A DNA stretch of 45,698 nt, from assembly GCF_029264495.1 (NCBI RefSeq), contig NZ_JARIBH010000069.1, positions 1-45,698 on the forward strand, read 5' to 3'. Of the stretch, positions 1-8,058 are shown piece by piece. Position 1 is the first letter of the stretch. Each line of letters begins with the position of its first letter. Made by a program: the position numbers and the translations under genes. The stretch comes from Peptacetobacter sp. (GTDB lineage Bacteria; Bacillota; Clostridia; Peptostreptococcales; Peptostreptococcaceae). Below the pieces are notes generated by a model. The model saw nothing but the letters and a program-made list of their open reading frames with translations. It did not search any database and was not told the origin of the DNA.

Positions 1-8
1 ATATATTA

Positions 9-1373
9 TTATTCTGCTTTTTCCATTTCATCAAGTTTACCACTACATAACCATAAAACTACACCTAAAGCTATTATTACGGCAGCTAATCCACCATAAC
101 CAACAGCAAAGTCCATAGTTTTTAACCAAGAATATAAGCTTGGGTATATGTACTGTGCTAAGAATACTGCCACTGGCCAGAATCCAAGTAAAAGTCCTAA
201 AACTTTTGCAGGAGCTAATTTTGATATAAATGAGTTTCCTAATGGAGAGAATACCATTTCACCTAATGACATAAGGAAACTTACAAGTGCTAGCCATAAG
301 AATGAACACTGTCCATTTACAGCTGCTATATGATCTGCTACAACCATTACTATATAAGATACACCAACTAACATTATTCCTAATGCTGTCTTTTTAAACA
401 TACTTATATCACCTTTTGGTCTACTAGCTAATTTAGCCCATACCATTGCAAGTACTGGTCCTAAAGCTATACAAACTAATGCATTCATTGAATCAAACCA
501 TGATGTTGGTATTTGGAAACTTCCTATATACCAATTAGCAAGGTTCATATAGTTTGCACCTTCACCCCAACCAAATCTATAATAAGCTGGCATATAAGCC
601 ATATACCATACCATCCAGAATATTCCAGAGAATAATGTAACAAGTATTATAGCTGCTATACGTTTCATATCTCCTGATGTAAGTTTTTCATCTTTAGCAT
701 CATCTTTTTTAGCTGCTGTTGTAAATTCACGCTGATCAGCTTTAAAAGGCTCTTTACCTGCATCACCTAAAGCTTTACCATTTAATATAAACCAAGCTGC
801 ATCTACAAACATAAATATTGCACATATTAAGAATACTGTATTAAAGCTTGTTTTTATACCAAATAATCCTGTTGTTGCTAACATTGCTACAACTGCTGTA
901 CCTATAAATGACCCTGCATTAACAAATGAATATTGAATTGAAAATGCTTCATCTAGTTCATCTGAATCATGGAATAAAAGTCCATTTATTCCTGATAGGT
1001 TACCTTTAAATAAACCTGTACCTATTGAAACTAATACTATCATTGCCCATACAAGTCCCATTGAATGAGCTTTCCAAGTACATAAATATCCTAATCCCAT
1101 AAGTATCATACCAACTGGTACACATATTCTTGGACTAATCCAATGGTCTGCAATATAACCTCCAAATACTGGTGTGATATAAGTCCATGCTACGAATGCT
1201 GCTGATATAGCAACACCCTGTTCATCTGATAATCCAAGTCCACCAGATGCTACTTCTGTTACTATCCATATAGCTAATAAGTATTTTACAGTATAGAATG
1301 CTAGACGTTCAAATGTAAAGCCTAGTGCACATACATAAAAGCCAAATGGTTTTTTCTTTTTATTTTTTCCCAT
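9..1373 (-). CDS. POT/PTR-family proton-coupled di/tripeptide transporter (copy 1)
   Basis: Integral membrane protein of 454 residues that probably imports di- or tripeptides with protons. The N-terminus has a FERLAFY sequence matching the ExxERFxYY signature of the POT family, and hydrophobic segments span the whole length, consistent with 12-14 helices. A hydrophilic loop rich in Lys/Asp lies near residues 220-245. The start is the ATG at 1373, with GGAGG seven bases upstream; an upstream in-frame ATG at 1406 lacks a ribosome site. It stops just inside the left edge. A paralogue of similar length lies at 5073-6434, and the two flank the gad operon. Family assignment is firm; the substrate (dipeptide, tripeptide or amino acid) cannot be read from sequence. 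Confidence 0.85.
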   Translation of the reverse strand: MGKNKKKKPFGFYVCALGFTFERLAFYTVKYLLAIWIVTEVASGGLGLSDEQGVAISAAFVAWTYITPVFGGYIADHWISPRICVPVGMILMGLGYLCTWKAHSMGLVWAMIVLVSIGTGLFKGNLSGINGLLFHDSDELDEAFSIQYSFVNAGSFIGTAVVAMLATTGLFGIKTSFNTVFLICAIFMFVDAAWFILNGKALGDAGKEPFKADQREFTTAAKKDDAKDEKLTSGDMKRIAAIILVTLFSGIFWMVWYMAYMPAYYRFGWGEGANYMNLANWYIGSFQIPTSWFDSMNALVCIALGPVLAMVWAKLASRPKGDISMFKKTALGIMLVGVSYIVMVVADHIAAVNGQCSFLWLALVSFLMSLGEMVFSPLGNSFISKLAPAKVLGLLLGFWPVAVFLAQYIYPSLYSWLKTMDFAVGYGGLAAVIIALGVVLWLCSGKLDEMEKAE

Positions 1374-1452
1374 TATAAAACCTCCAAAAAATTTTATAGC
1401 CAACATATAAATATAATAACTTTGTTTTAAAAATAACGTTGGAATATTTTAG

Positions 1453-1481
1453 AGTATATCATAATGAAAAATAAATTTCAA
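1453..1481 (-). promoter_or_regulatory. Sigma-A-type promoter of the first POT transporter
   Basis: On the minus strand, TTGAAA (1476-1481) and TATACT (1453-1458) are separated by 17 bases. This would give a leader of about 70 bases before the ATG at 1373. Both hexamers are close to consensus; no experimental support. Confidence 0.6.
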
Positions 1482-1618
1482 ATAAAAATAAGTATTTTAG
1501 TAATTTATTTTTATTATTATAAATAATATAGCGTTTTAACTATATAATTTTTTAATTTTTTTATAATAATCATTATTTTCTAAATTTATTAATAAAATCG
1601 TTTACTTACAATTTTTTC

Positions 1619-1687
1619 GTAGTTGTAAAAATATTATTTAACAAAAAAATCAAAGAATAGTTTATTAGATTATATTTTTACAACTAC
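1619..1687. repeat. 16-bp perfect inverted repeat with competing pairing
   Basis: GTAGTTGTAAAAATAT (1619-1634) is perfectly complementary to 1672-1687, with a 37-base interval. A second complementary pair, AATCAAAG (1648-1655) and CTTTGATT (1687-1694), sits across one arm, so two structures could compete. No T-run follows, so it is not a simple terminator. Function unknown; operator pair or leader RNA are possible. Confidence 0.6.
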
Positions 1688-2082
1688 TTTGATTATGGTG
1701 TAAAAGTTTTTATTGTAATGTAAGAAACTTTACTGATTTCAAGAATAATAATAAACGTTTTATATTTAATATTTAATTAATAGTATCTCTTTATTGATAG
1801 CATTTCTTCACTTTTTATATAACTATATTTTATTTTTATATATACATAATAATAAATAATTATAAAATCGTTTTCTCCTTATAATATTCTATTTAACTTC
1901 ACATTTTTTATACTTTAATAAACTATACTTTCAATCATAAGGATATATTTTAAGTTCTGTCATAACTAAAAATTAGTGTGATGTATTATTTGATATTAAT
2001 TTATAATTATTTATTTTTTAATCTTATATTTTGATGAAATATAAATTGAGTTAAAGTTCTGTATTACACAAAGGAGGACGTT

Positions 2083-3528
2083 ATGAAAACAAATCAAAAA
2101 TCAACAACAAGTATTAGTGTTTTGACACTAACCGTAATGAATGTTGCAGCAGTAGTTAGTTTAAAAGGCCTAGCTAGTGAAGCTGGATATGGTCTTGGTT
2201 CTATTTTTTATTATTTATTTGCAGCTATTATGTTTTTAATTCCTGTAAGTTTAATATCAGCAGAATTAGCTGCTAGCTTTCCTCAAAAAGGAGGCGTATA
2301 TGTTTGGGTTAAAGAAGCTTTTGGAAAAAGACTTGGCTTTTTAGCTATTTGGCTTCAATGGATACAAAATACTATTTGGTTTCCTACAGTATTAACTTTT
2401 TCAGCTGTTTCAATCGCATTTATAGGTGCTAATCCAAATTCTACAAATGTCGCTCTTGCTGATAATAAATTATATGTTGCTATAGTGTGCTTTGTTATTT
2501 ATTGGGGTGCAACTTTAGTAAATTTAAGAGGGATCTCTGCTAGTTCAAAAATTAGTAAATTTGGTGGTTTAATTGGTACAATAATTCCAGCAGGTTTATT
2601 GATTTTATTAGCCGCTATTTGGTTATTTTCTGGTAAACCACTAGAAATGAACACTAGTATGAAAACATTAGTTCCGAATTTATCAAATCTTAATAATTTA
2701 GTACTTGCTTCAAGTATCTTTCTTTATTTTGCAGGAATGGAGCTTTCTAGTGTTCATGTTACTGAAATAGAAAATCCTCAAAAAAATTATCCAAAAGCTA
2801 TAATTTTAGCTTCTGTTATTTCAGTTACAATATTTATATTAGGAACACTTGCTATTAGCTTTGTTCTACCTTCTAATTCTATTAATTTAACACAAGGTTT
2901 ATTTATTGCCTTCGATAAATACCTAACTACTTTCCATTTAGGATTTTTATCTCCTGTTATTTTTACAATGTTAGTTATAGGTGTTATCGCAGGTGTAAGT
3001 ACATGGATTGGTGGTCCAAGTAAAGGTCTTTTAACTGTCGGACATCAAGGTATGTTACCTTTATTCTTACAAAAAACTAATAAAAATGGTGTGCAAGTAA
3101 ATATTTTACTTGTTCAAGGATGTATTGTATCTATTTTAATTTTATTATTTACTTTTATGCCTTCAATCCAATCTGTTTATCAAGTTTTAACTCAGTTAAC
3201 ATCAATTTTATATTTGGTAATGTATATATTATTATTTTTATCTGGTATAAAATTAAGAATAAAATATCCTGATATGAAAAGAGAATTTAGTGTACCAATG
3301 GGAAAAGCTGGTATGTTCTTATTAGGTGGCTTAGGTCTTTTTAGTGCATCATTAGCATTCATTCTTAGTTTCCTACCTCCTAATCAGATTAAAGTTGGTA
3401 GTACTTTAAATTGGTATTTAATTCTAATATTAGGTTTCGTTATTTTTATTACAATACCTCTTGTTATATACCATTTCAGAAAACCTAGTTGGGTTCAAAA
3501 TAATAAAGTTGATGATATTGAAAAATAA
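2083..3528 (+). CDS. gadC: Glutamate:GABA antiporter (APC family)
   Basis: Membrane protein of 481 residues, about 12 hydrophobic helices, of the amino acid-polyamine-organocation superfamily. It would exchange external glutamate for the GABA made by the decarboxylase encoded 15 bases downstream, consuming a cytoplasmic proton per cycle. Segments shared with E. coli GadC as I recall it include GGVYVWV near residue 70, ASxIFLYFAGMELSSVHVTEIENP in the middle and WIGGPSKG near 308. The start follows AAAGGAGG by a good spacing. After the last helix only about 17-20 residues remain, whereas E. coli GadC has a roughly 40-residue C-terminal plug that closes it at neutral pH. Specificity rests largely on the gadB neighbour. 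Confidence 0.9.
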   Translation: MKTNQKSTTSISVLTLTVMNVAAVVSLKGLASEAGYGLGSIFYYLFAAIMFLIPVSLISAELAASFPQKGGVYVWVKEAFGKRLGFLAIWLQWIQNTIWFPTVLTFSAVSIAFIGANPNSTNVALADNKLYVAIVCFVIYWGATLVNLRGISASSKISKFGGLIGTIIPAGLLILLAAIWLFSGKPLEMNTSMKTLVPNLSNLNNLVLASSIFLYFAGMELSSVHVTEIENPQKNYPKAIILASVISVTIFILGTLAISFVLPSNSINLTQGLFIAFDKYLTTFHLGFLSPVIFTMLVIGVIAGVSTWIGGPSKGLLTVGHQGMLPLFLQKTNKNGVQVNILLVQGCIVSILILLFTFMPSIQSVYQVLTQLTSILYLVMYILLFLSGIKLRIKYPDMKREFSVPMGKAGMFLLGGLGLFSASLAFILSFLPPNQIKVGSTLNWYLILILGFVIFITIPLVIYHFRKPSWVQNNKVDDIEK

Positions 3529-3543
3529 AGGAGATGTATTATA

Positions 3544-4947
3544 ATGTATAAAACTCACAGATTAAACAAAAAAACAAATGAAGATAGTATTTTTGCATCA
3601 AGAGATTCAGAATTTATATTACCTAAATATAAAATACCAAAAGGAGAATCTGATCCTAAAGTCATATTAGAAGTTGTAAAAGATGAATTATTTTTAGATG
3701 GAAATGCTCGTCAAAATCTTGCTACATTTACTCAAACTTATGAAGATGAAGAAATAAAAGAAATTATGAACATAGGTATGAATAAAAATATGATAGATAA
3801 AGATGAGTATCCTCAAACAGCAGAAATAGAAGAACGTATAGTTTATATGCTTGCTGATTTATGGAATGCTCCTAATGAATTAACTTCTATTGGTACATCT
3901 ACTGTAGGTTCTTCTGAAGCTTGTATGCTAGGTGGCTTAGCTATGTATTATCGTTGGAAAGAAAAACGTCTTGCAGAAGGTAAAGATGTAAGTAAACCTA
4001 ATCTAGTAACTGGACCTGTTCAAGTTGTTTGGGAAAAATTTGCTCGCTACTGGGGAATAGAATTAAGAGAAGTTCCAATGGAAAAAGATAGATATTATAT
4101 GGATAGCGAATCAATGCTTGAATATATAGATGAAAATACAATAGGTGTTGTTACTACATTTGGATTAACATTTACAGGTGAATATGAACCTATTGAAAAA
4201 TTATCTCATGCTTTAGATAAATTAGAAGAAAAAACTGGTTTAAATATAGATTTACATGTAGATGCTGCATCTGGTGGTTTCTTAGCTCCATTTTGTGCTC
4301 CTAAAATAAAATGGGATTTTAGACTTCCTAGAGTTAAATCTATCAGTGCTTCTGGTCATAAGTTCGGTCTTTCTCCACTAGGTTGTGGTTTCGTTGTATG
4401 GCGTGATGAAAAAGATCTTCCTGAAAACTTAATATTCCATGTAAACTACTTAGGTGGAGATATGGCTGTATTCCAACTTAATTTTTCAAGACCTGCTGGA
4501 CCAATGTTAGCTCAATATTATTTATTATTAAGACTAGGATTTGAAGGATATAAAAAAATACATATGAACTGCTACAAAACAGCTCAATATTTAGCAAAAG
4601 AAATAGAAAAATTAGGTATGTTTGAAATTATATTCGATGGAGATGAAAATAAAGGTATTCCTGCTATAACTTGGAGATTGAAAGATAATGCTAATGTGAC
4701 ATTTAATCTATATGATTTTGCCGACAAATTAAGAAGTAGAGGTTGGTTAGTTCCTGCATATTCTTTACCTGCCAATGCACAAGAAATTGTTATTCAAAGA
4801 ATTTTAGTAAGACAAGGCTTTGGACTAGATATGGCTTCATTATTAATAGATGATATTAAGAGAACACTTAAATATTTTGAAACTCATGAAGTTGTAACTC
4901 ATTTAACTCAAGAAGAAGTAGGAAATATAAATCATAATGGTAGATAA
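3544..4947 (+). CDS. gadB: Glutamate decarboxylase (PLP enzyme)
   Basis: Converts L-glutamate to GABA and CO2, consuming a proton; soluble, probably hexameric as in E. coli. Full length at 467 residues (E. coli GadB is 466). The PLP lysine is K273 in SASGHKFG (E. coli K276), and the cofactor-binding aspartate is D240 in HVDAASGG. NFSRPAGP and the C-terminal domain are also conserved. The C-terminus carries His464, near the place of the autoinhibitory His465 of the E. coli enzyme, so pH control at the C-terminus may be kept (inference). GGAGATG precedes the ATG, and the gene is cotranscribed with gadC. A strong terminator follows. Confidence 0.96.
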   Translation: MYKTHRLNKKTNEDSIFASRDSEFILPKYKIPKGESDPKVILEVVKDELFLDGNARQNLATFTQTYEDEEIKEIMNIGMNKNMIDKDEYPQTAEIEERIVYMLADLWNAPNELTSIGTSTVGSSEACMLGGLAMYYRWKEKRLAEGKDVSKPNLVTGPVQVVWEKFARYWGIELREVPMEKDRYYMDSESMLEYIDENTIGVVTTFGLTFTGEYEPIEKLSHALDKLEEKTGLNIDLHVDAASGGFLAPFCAPKIKWDFRLPRVKSISASGHKFGLSPLGCGFVVWRDEKDLPENLIFHVNYLGGDMAVFQLNFSRPAGPMLAQYYLLLRLGFEGYKKIHMNCYKTAQYLAKEIEKLGMFEIIFDGDENKGIPAITWRLKDNANVTFNLYDFADKLRSRGWLVPAYSLPANAQEIVIQRILVRQGFGLDMASLLIDDIKRTLKYFETHEVVTHLTQEEVGNINHNGR

Positions 4948-4968
4948 ATATAATATTTGTTAAAAATA

Positions 4969-5003
4969 AAAAGGTATTGTATATATAATATACAATACCT
5001 TTT
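4969..5003. terminator. Bidirectional terminator between gadB and POT copy 2
   Basis: A 16-bp perfect stem (4969-4984 with 4988-5003) with a 3-base loop, T-rich on the + side and A-rich before it, so it can end transcripts from both convergent genes. Confidence 0.85.
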
Positions 5004-5014
5004 ATTTTTATGAA

Positions 5015-5051
5015 TCAAAATACATACTTTATAAGTCAAAATACATACTTT
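5015..5051. repeat. Two tandem 16-bp direct repeats, period 21
   Basis: TCAAAATACATACTTT occurs at 5015-5030 and again at 5036-5051, between the gadB terminator and the end of the second POT gene. No third copy is seen nearby. Probably a local duplication. Confidence 0.7.
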
Positions 5052-5072
5052 TATTTTTTATTATTATTTGTA

Positions 5073-6434
5073 TTAATCTTCTTCTACTAAGCTAGATAGT
5101 TTTTTATCTAGTGCAAATAGTACTAATGCTGTAATAGCTGCTACAATTGCAATTCCTATACATACATGTTTAAATTCAAAGTTTCCACCAAATGTTGCTC
5201 CGTAAAGAGGTCCATATGCAAATGATGCAAAGAATGTTGCAAGTCCCCAAACAGCTCCCATTGTTGAGTAATAACGGCTTGGTGCATATTTACTAATAAA
5301 TGAATTTCCTAGAGGAGAGAAGAACATTTCCCCTAATGTTAATAAGAATGCAAATAATATTAACCATATACAACTTACTTTTCCTGTTCCACGCATTACG
5401 TCTAACATACACATGAAAACATATCCTAATCCTAATATACCTATACCTATACCTGTTTTACGGAATAAACTCATATCACCTTGTGGTCTTTCTGCAAGTT
5501 TTCTCCATAATAAAGCTGTTACAGGTCCAAGAATTACACAGAATATAGCATTACATGAATCAAACCAAGTTAAAGGTATTTCATATCCACCTATAATCCA
5601 GTTTGCGTGTTTTGTCCAATAGTAATAAACTGGAAGATATGCTAAGTTCCAGAATAACCAGAATATAATTGAAAATCCTGATACAAGAATAATTGCTGCA
5701 ATACGTTTTTTCTCAACAGTTGTAAGAGGAATTTCTTTTTTATTATCCTTTAATTCTGCTCTTAATTTTGCTTCTGCTGCAAGTTCTTCTTCTGTTTTTT
5801 CATTTTTATAAGGTTTTTTACCAACTTCACCCATAAATTTTGTAGATAGTGCAAACCAAGCAGCTCCTAATACCATTACAACTGCTGCTATTTTAAAGCA
5901 AGGTGCAAAACCAAGAACTCCATCATGAGCAAATACATCTTTATATAATATACCAACTGCAAAAGTACCTATAAATGAACCAACATTTACTAATGTATAA
6001 CGAATTGAAAATGCTGAATCTAGTTGTGTTTTGTCCTTAACAACACGTCCCATTAATGAACCAACTTTGTAAAGTGAAAGTCCTCCACTTACACAAGCTA
6101 TCATTGCATAAACCATACCTGGCCCATGTGCTATAGAACCTAAAAAATAACCTAATCCACAAAGTAACATACCAAATGGTGTTACATAACGAGCTCCAAT
6201 GAAACGGTCACAAACTACCCCAGTAAATAAAGGTAGTCCATATGCACATGCTGTTAATAATGACTGCATTGTTGCTCCTTGTGATTCAGAAAGACCAAGT
6301 CCTCCTGTTGCAATACTTGCTGTTACGAAAATAAGGATTAATGAACGTCCTAAATAGTAAGATAAACGTTCGAAGATATCTGTACATGCTAAGAACCAAA
6401 ATCCTTTTCCTAACTTCTTCTTAGTTGCTTCCAT
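5073..6434 (-). CDS. POT/PTR-family proton-coupled di/tripeptide transporter (copy 2)
   Basis: Membrane protein of 453 residues, paralogous to the protein at 9-1373. Both share the opening K-K-x-x-G-F-(Y/W) region, an FERLxxY signature (here DIFERLSYYLGRSL), SGGL/TGGLGLS near residue 45, the helix AFSIxYxxVNxGSFIGT and the segment LGEMxFSPLGNSFISK. It is predicted to import small peptides with protons. A charged cytoplasmic loop rich in Glu/Lys lies near residues 210-245. The ATG follows GGGGG (6441-6445). Its leader (about 108 bases) contains several stem-loops. It converges with gadB and diverges from the M24 peptidase, a pairing that fits uptake then hydrolysis of Xaa-Pro peptides (inference). 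Confidence 0.85.
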   Translation of the reverse strand: MEATKKKLGKGFWFLACTDIFERLSYYLGRSLILIFVTASIATGGLGLSESQGATMQSLLTACAYGLPLFTGVVCDRFIGARYVTPFGMLLCGLGYFLGSIAHGPGMVYAMIACVSGGLSLYKVGSLMGRVVKDKTQLDSAFSIRYTLVNVGSFIGTFAVGILYKDVFAHDGVLGFAPCFKIAAVVMVLGAAWFALSTKFMGEVGKKPYKNEKTEEELAAEAKLRAELKDNKKEIPLTTVEKKRIAAIILVSGFSIIFWLFWNLAYLPVYYYWTKHANWIIGGYEIPLTWFDSCNAIFCVILGPVTALLWRKLAERPQGDMSLFRKTGIGIGILGLGYVFMCMLDVMRGTGKVSCIWLILFAFLLTLGEMFFSPLGNSFISKYAPSRYYSTMGAVWGLATFFASFAYGPLYGATFGGNFEFKHVCIGIAIVAAITALVLFALDKKLSSLVEED

Positions 6435-6450
6435 AATTTTCCCCCTATCT

Positions 6451-6540
6451 GTACTTTCGTACTTTTTACTTTTAGCTTCATCCTCTCCCTAAAAGCTAAA
6501 ATAAAATCAGTATTTAATCTCACATCACTCTTTTTACTGA
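6451..6540 (-). promoter_or_regulatory. Structured 5' leader of POT copy 2
   Basis: Reading toward the gene, three stems occur: a 6-bp stem (6535-6540 with 6507-6512) around a 22-base loop; a 9-bp perfect stem (6493-6501 with 6470-6478) whose 14-base loop contains AGGGAGAGGATG; and GTAC-GAAA-GTAC (6451-6462), a GNRA-type tetraloop just before the ribosome site. I do not recognise a known riboswitch class. Regulation by ligand or by an RNA-binding protein is only a possibility. Confidence 0.35.
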
Positions 6541-6549
6541 CCTTTGTAT

Positions 6550-6558
6550 ATTATATCA
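6550..6558 (-). promoter_or_regulatory. Extended -10 promoter of POT copy 2
   Basis: The minus strand reads TGATATAAT, an extended -10 element (TATAAT at 6550-6555). No good -35 hexamer is seen 17 bases upstream. The predicted start near 6543 gives a leader of about 108 bases. Confidence 0.5.
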
Positions 6559-6846
6559 CAATTTTTTCTGCTATAAAATATAATTGTATAATTTATTTGA
6601 ATTTTTTTATATTTTTTTATATTCAGATTTTAATTTTATTTTTAAATTATATTTAGATTTTTTCTTTATTTTTTCATTTTATATAAAGTTTTGTAATATC
6701 GTTTTCCTATTTTTTTAAAGTTTTTTTATTTTAATCTAAATTTTTATTTTTAATTTATTTTAAATTTTTTAATAATTATTAAATTTATATACATATTTTT
6801 TACTCATTCTACAAAAATTTCTTTTTTTCTCTGAATTTTTGCAATA

Positions 6847-6875
6847 TTGACATTTTTACCTTTAATTGATATTCT
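6847..6875 (+). promoter_or_regulatory. Sigma-A-type promoter of the M24 peptidase gene
   Basis: TTGACA (6847-6852), 17-base spacer, TATTCT (6870-6875), about 40 bases before the start codon. Confidence 0.6.
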
Positions 6876-6917
6876 CTTTTTAGGATAAAATTTAAAATAG
6901 AGGGAGAATTTAAAAAA

Positions 6918-7994
6918 ATGGACAAAGCTAAAAAAATTTTAGAAATTGTACAAGAAAAAGGATTAGATGGAATGTATATTTCCAAAGAATCAAATGTTAA
7001 CTATGTAACAGGTTATCCTGACGAATGTGGATATGCTATAATAGGACCAAATGGTAAATATTTATTAACAGATTCTCGTTTTACAGAGTTAGCTGAAAAA
7101 AGTTGTCCTGATTATAAAATCGTAAACTGGCATCTAACATCTAGAAGCTTACCAAAAGCTATAGCTAATACATGTATAGAAGCAGGTATAAAAAAATTAG
7201 GCTTTGAAGAATGTTTTACAACTTTTGACAAATATACTCAAATAAATTCACTTTTATCTGAATCAGGTATCGAACTTGTACCTACTCAAAATGTTATTGA
7301 AACTCTACGTTATGTAAAATCTGATGAAGAAATTGAAAATTTAAGAATTTCATGCCAAATTGCAGATAAAGCTTTAGAAGAATTAGTTCCTTATATAAAA
7401 CCTGGTGTAACTGAAAGAGAATTATGTGCAAGACTTGAGTTTTCTATGAAAATGCATGGTGCACAGGACATAGGTTTTGAAACTATATTAATTTCTGGAG
7501 CAAAAACATCTTTACTTCATGGTAAACCTAGTGATAAAAAAGTTGAAGAAGGTGACTTTGTTCTTGTAGATTTTGGTGCAAAATATAATGGATATATATC
7601 TGATATGACTCGTACATTTATTGTTGGAGAACCAAATGAAAAGCAAAAAGAAGTTTATGAACTTGTTCGTAAATCACAAGAAATAGGTCTTGAAAATATG
7701 AAAAATAGAGCTCATGCAAAAGGTCCTGATGCTGAAATAAGAAAAATTCTTGGAGATTATGAAAAATTCTATTATTCTGGAATGGGTCATGGTGTTGGAT
7801 TAGATCTTCATGAAGAACCTTTCCTTGGTATAAATGGTAGTAGAATAATGGAAACTAATTGTGTTATTACAATGGAACCTGGTATTTATATTCCTGGTTG
7901 GGGTGGTGTAAGAATTGAAGATACTGTTCTTATAACAGAAAATGGTATGGAAACACTTACACACTTCCCAAAAGAACTTATGATTTTAAAATAA
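6918..7994 (+). CDS. M24-family Xaa-Pro aminopeptidase / dipeptidase
   Basis: Cytoplasmic metallopeptidase of 358 residues that removes N-terminal residues ahead of proline, or splits X-Pro dipeptides. The N-terminal creatinase-like domain covers roughly residues 1-130 and the pita-bread catalytic domain 135-358. All five dimetal ligands are visible: D218, D229, H291 (GMGHGVG), E320 (TMEPGIY) and E334 (RIEDTV), plus the catalytic-site histidines H201 and H298. Length matches the short bacterial Xaa-Pro peptidases (YqhT/PepQ-like). GAGGGAGAA precedes the start. It is monocistronic, divergent from a peptide transporter. Whether it acts as an aminopeptidase or as a prolidase cannot be decided here. 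Confidence 0.88.
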   Translation: MDKAKKILEIVQEKGLDGMYISKESNVNYVTGYPDECGYAIIGPNGKYLLTDSRFTELAEKSCPDYKIVNWHLTSRSLPKAIANTCIEAGIKKLGFEECFTTFDKYTQINSLLSESGIELVPTQNVIETLRYVKSDEEIENLRISCQIADKALEELVPYIKPGVTERELCARLEFSMKMHGAQDIGFETILISGAKTSLLHGKPSDKKVEEGDFVLVDFGAKYNGYISDMTRTFIVGEPNEKQKEVYELVRKSQEIGLENMKNRAHAKGPDAEIRKILGDYEKFYYSGMGHGVGLDLHEEPFLGINGSRIMETNCVITMEPGIYIPGWGGVRIEDTVLITENGMETLTHFPKELMILK

Positions 7995-8013
7995 TTTTTT
8001 AATATATTCAATC

Positions 8014-8054
8014 AAAAAAATCCTATTGTATTTAATTTTACAATAGGATTTTTT
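8014..8054. terminator. Bidirectional terminator between M24 peptidase and rlmD
   Basis: Stem AAATCCTATTGTA/TACAATAGGATTT around 8018-8051 with an 8-base loop, A-run before and T-run after, serving both convergent genes. Confidence 0.85.
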
Positions 8055-8058
8055 ATTT

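Larger units (their letters stand above)
1374..2082. other. 709-base AT-rich divergent intergenic region
   Basis: No convincing gene is seen here. It holds the promoter of the first POT gene (1453-1481), a 16-bp perfect inverted repeat (1619-1634 with 1672-1687), and, near gadC, a weak promoter-like pair TTTAAT (2017-2022) and TATAAA (2040-2045) spaced by 17 bases. The nine bases AAGTTCTGT occur twice upstream of gadC (1952-1960 and 2054-2062). The length and repeats suggest regulated divergent transcription, which is inference. Confidence 0.5.
6435..6917. other. 483-base very AT-rich divergent intergenic region
   Basis: Contains the leader and promoter of the second POT gene (6441-6558) and the promoter of the M24 peptidase (6847-6875). 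Between them (about 6560-6840) is a long T-rich tract with no gene, repeat or site that I can support. Confidence 0.6.
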
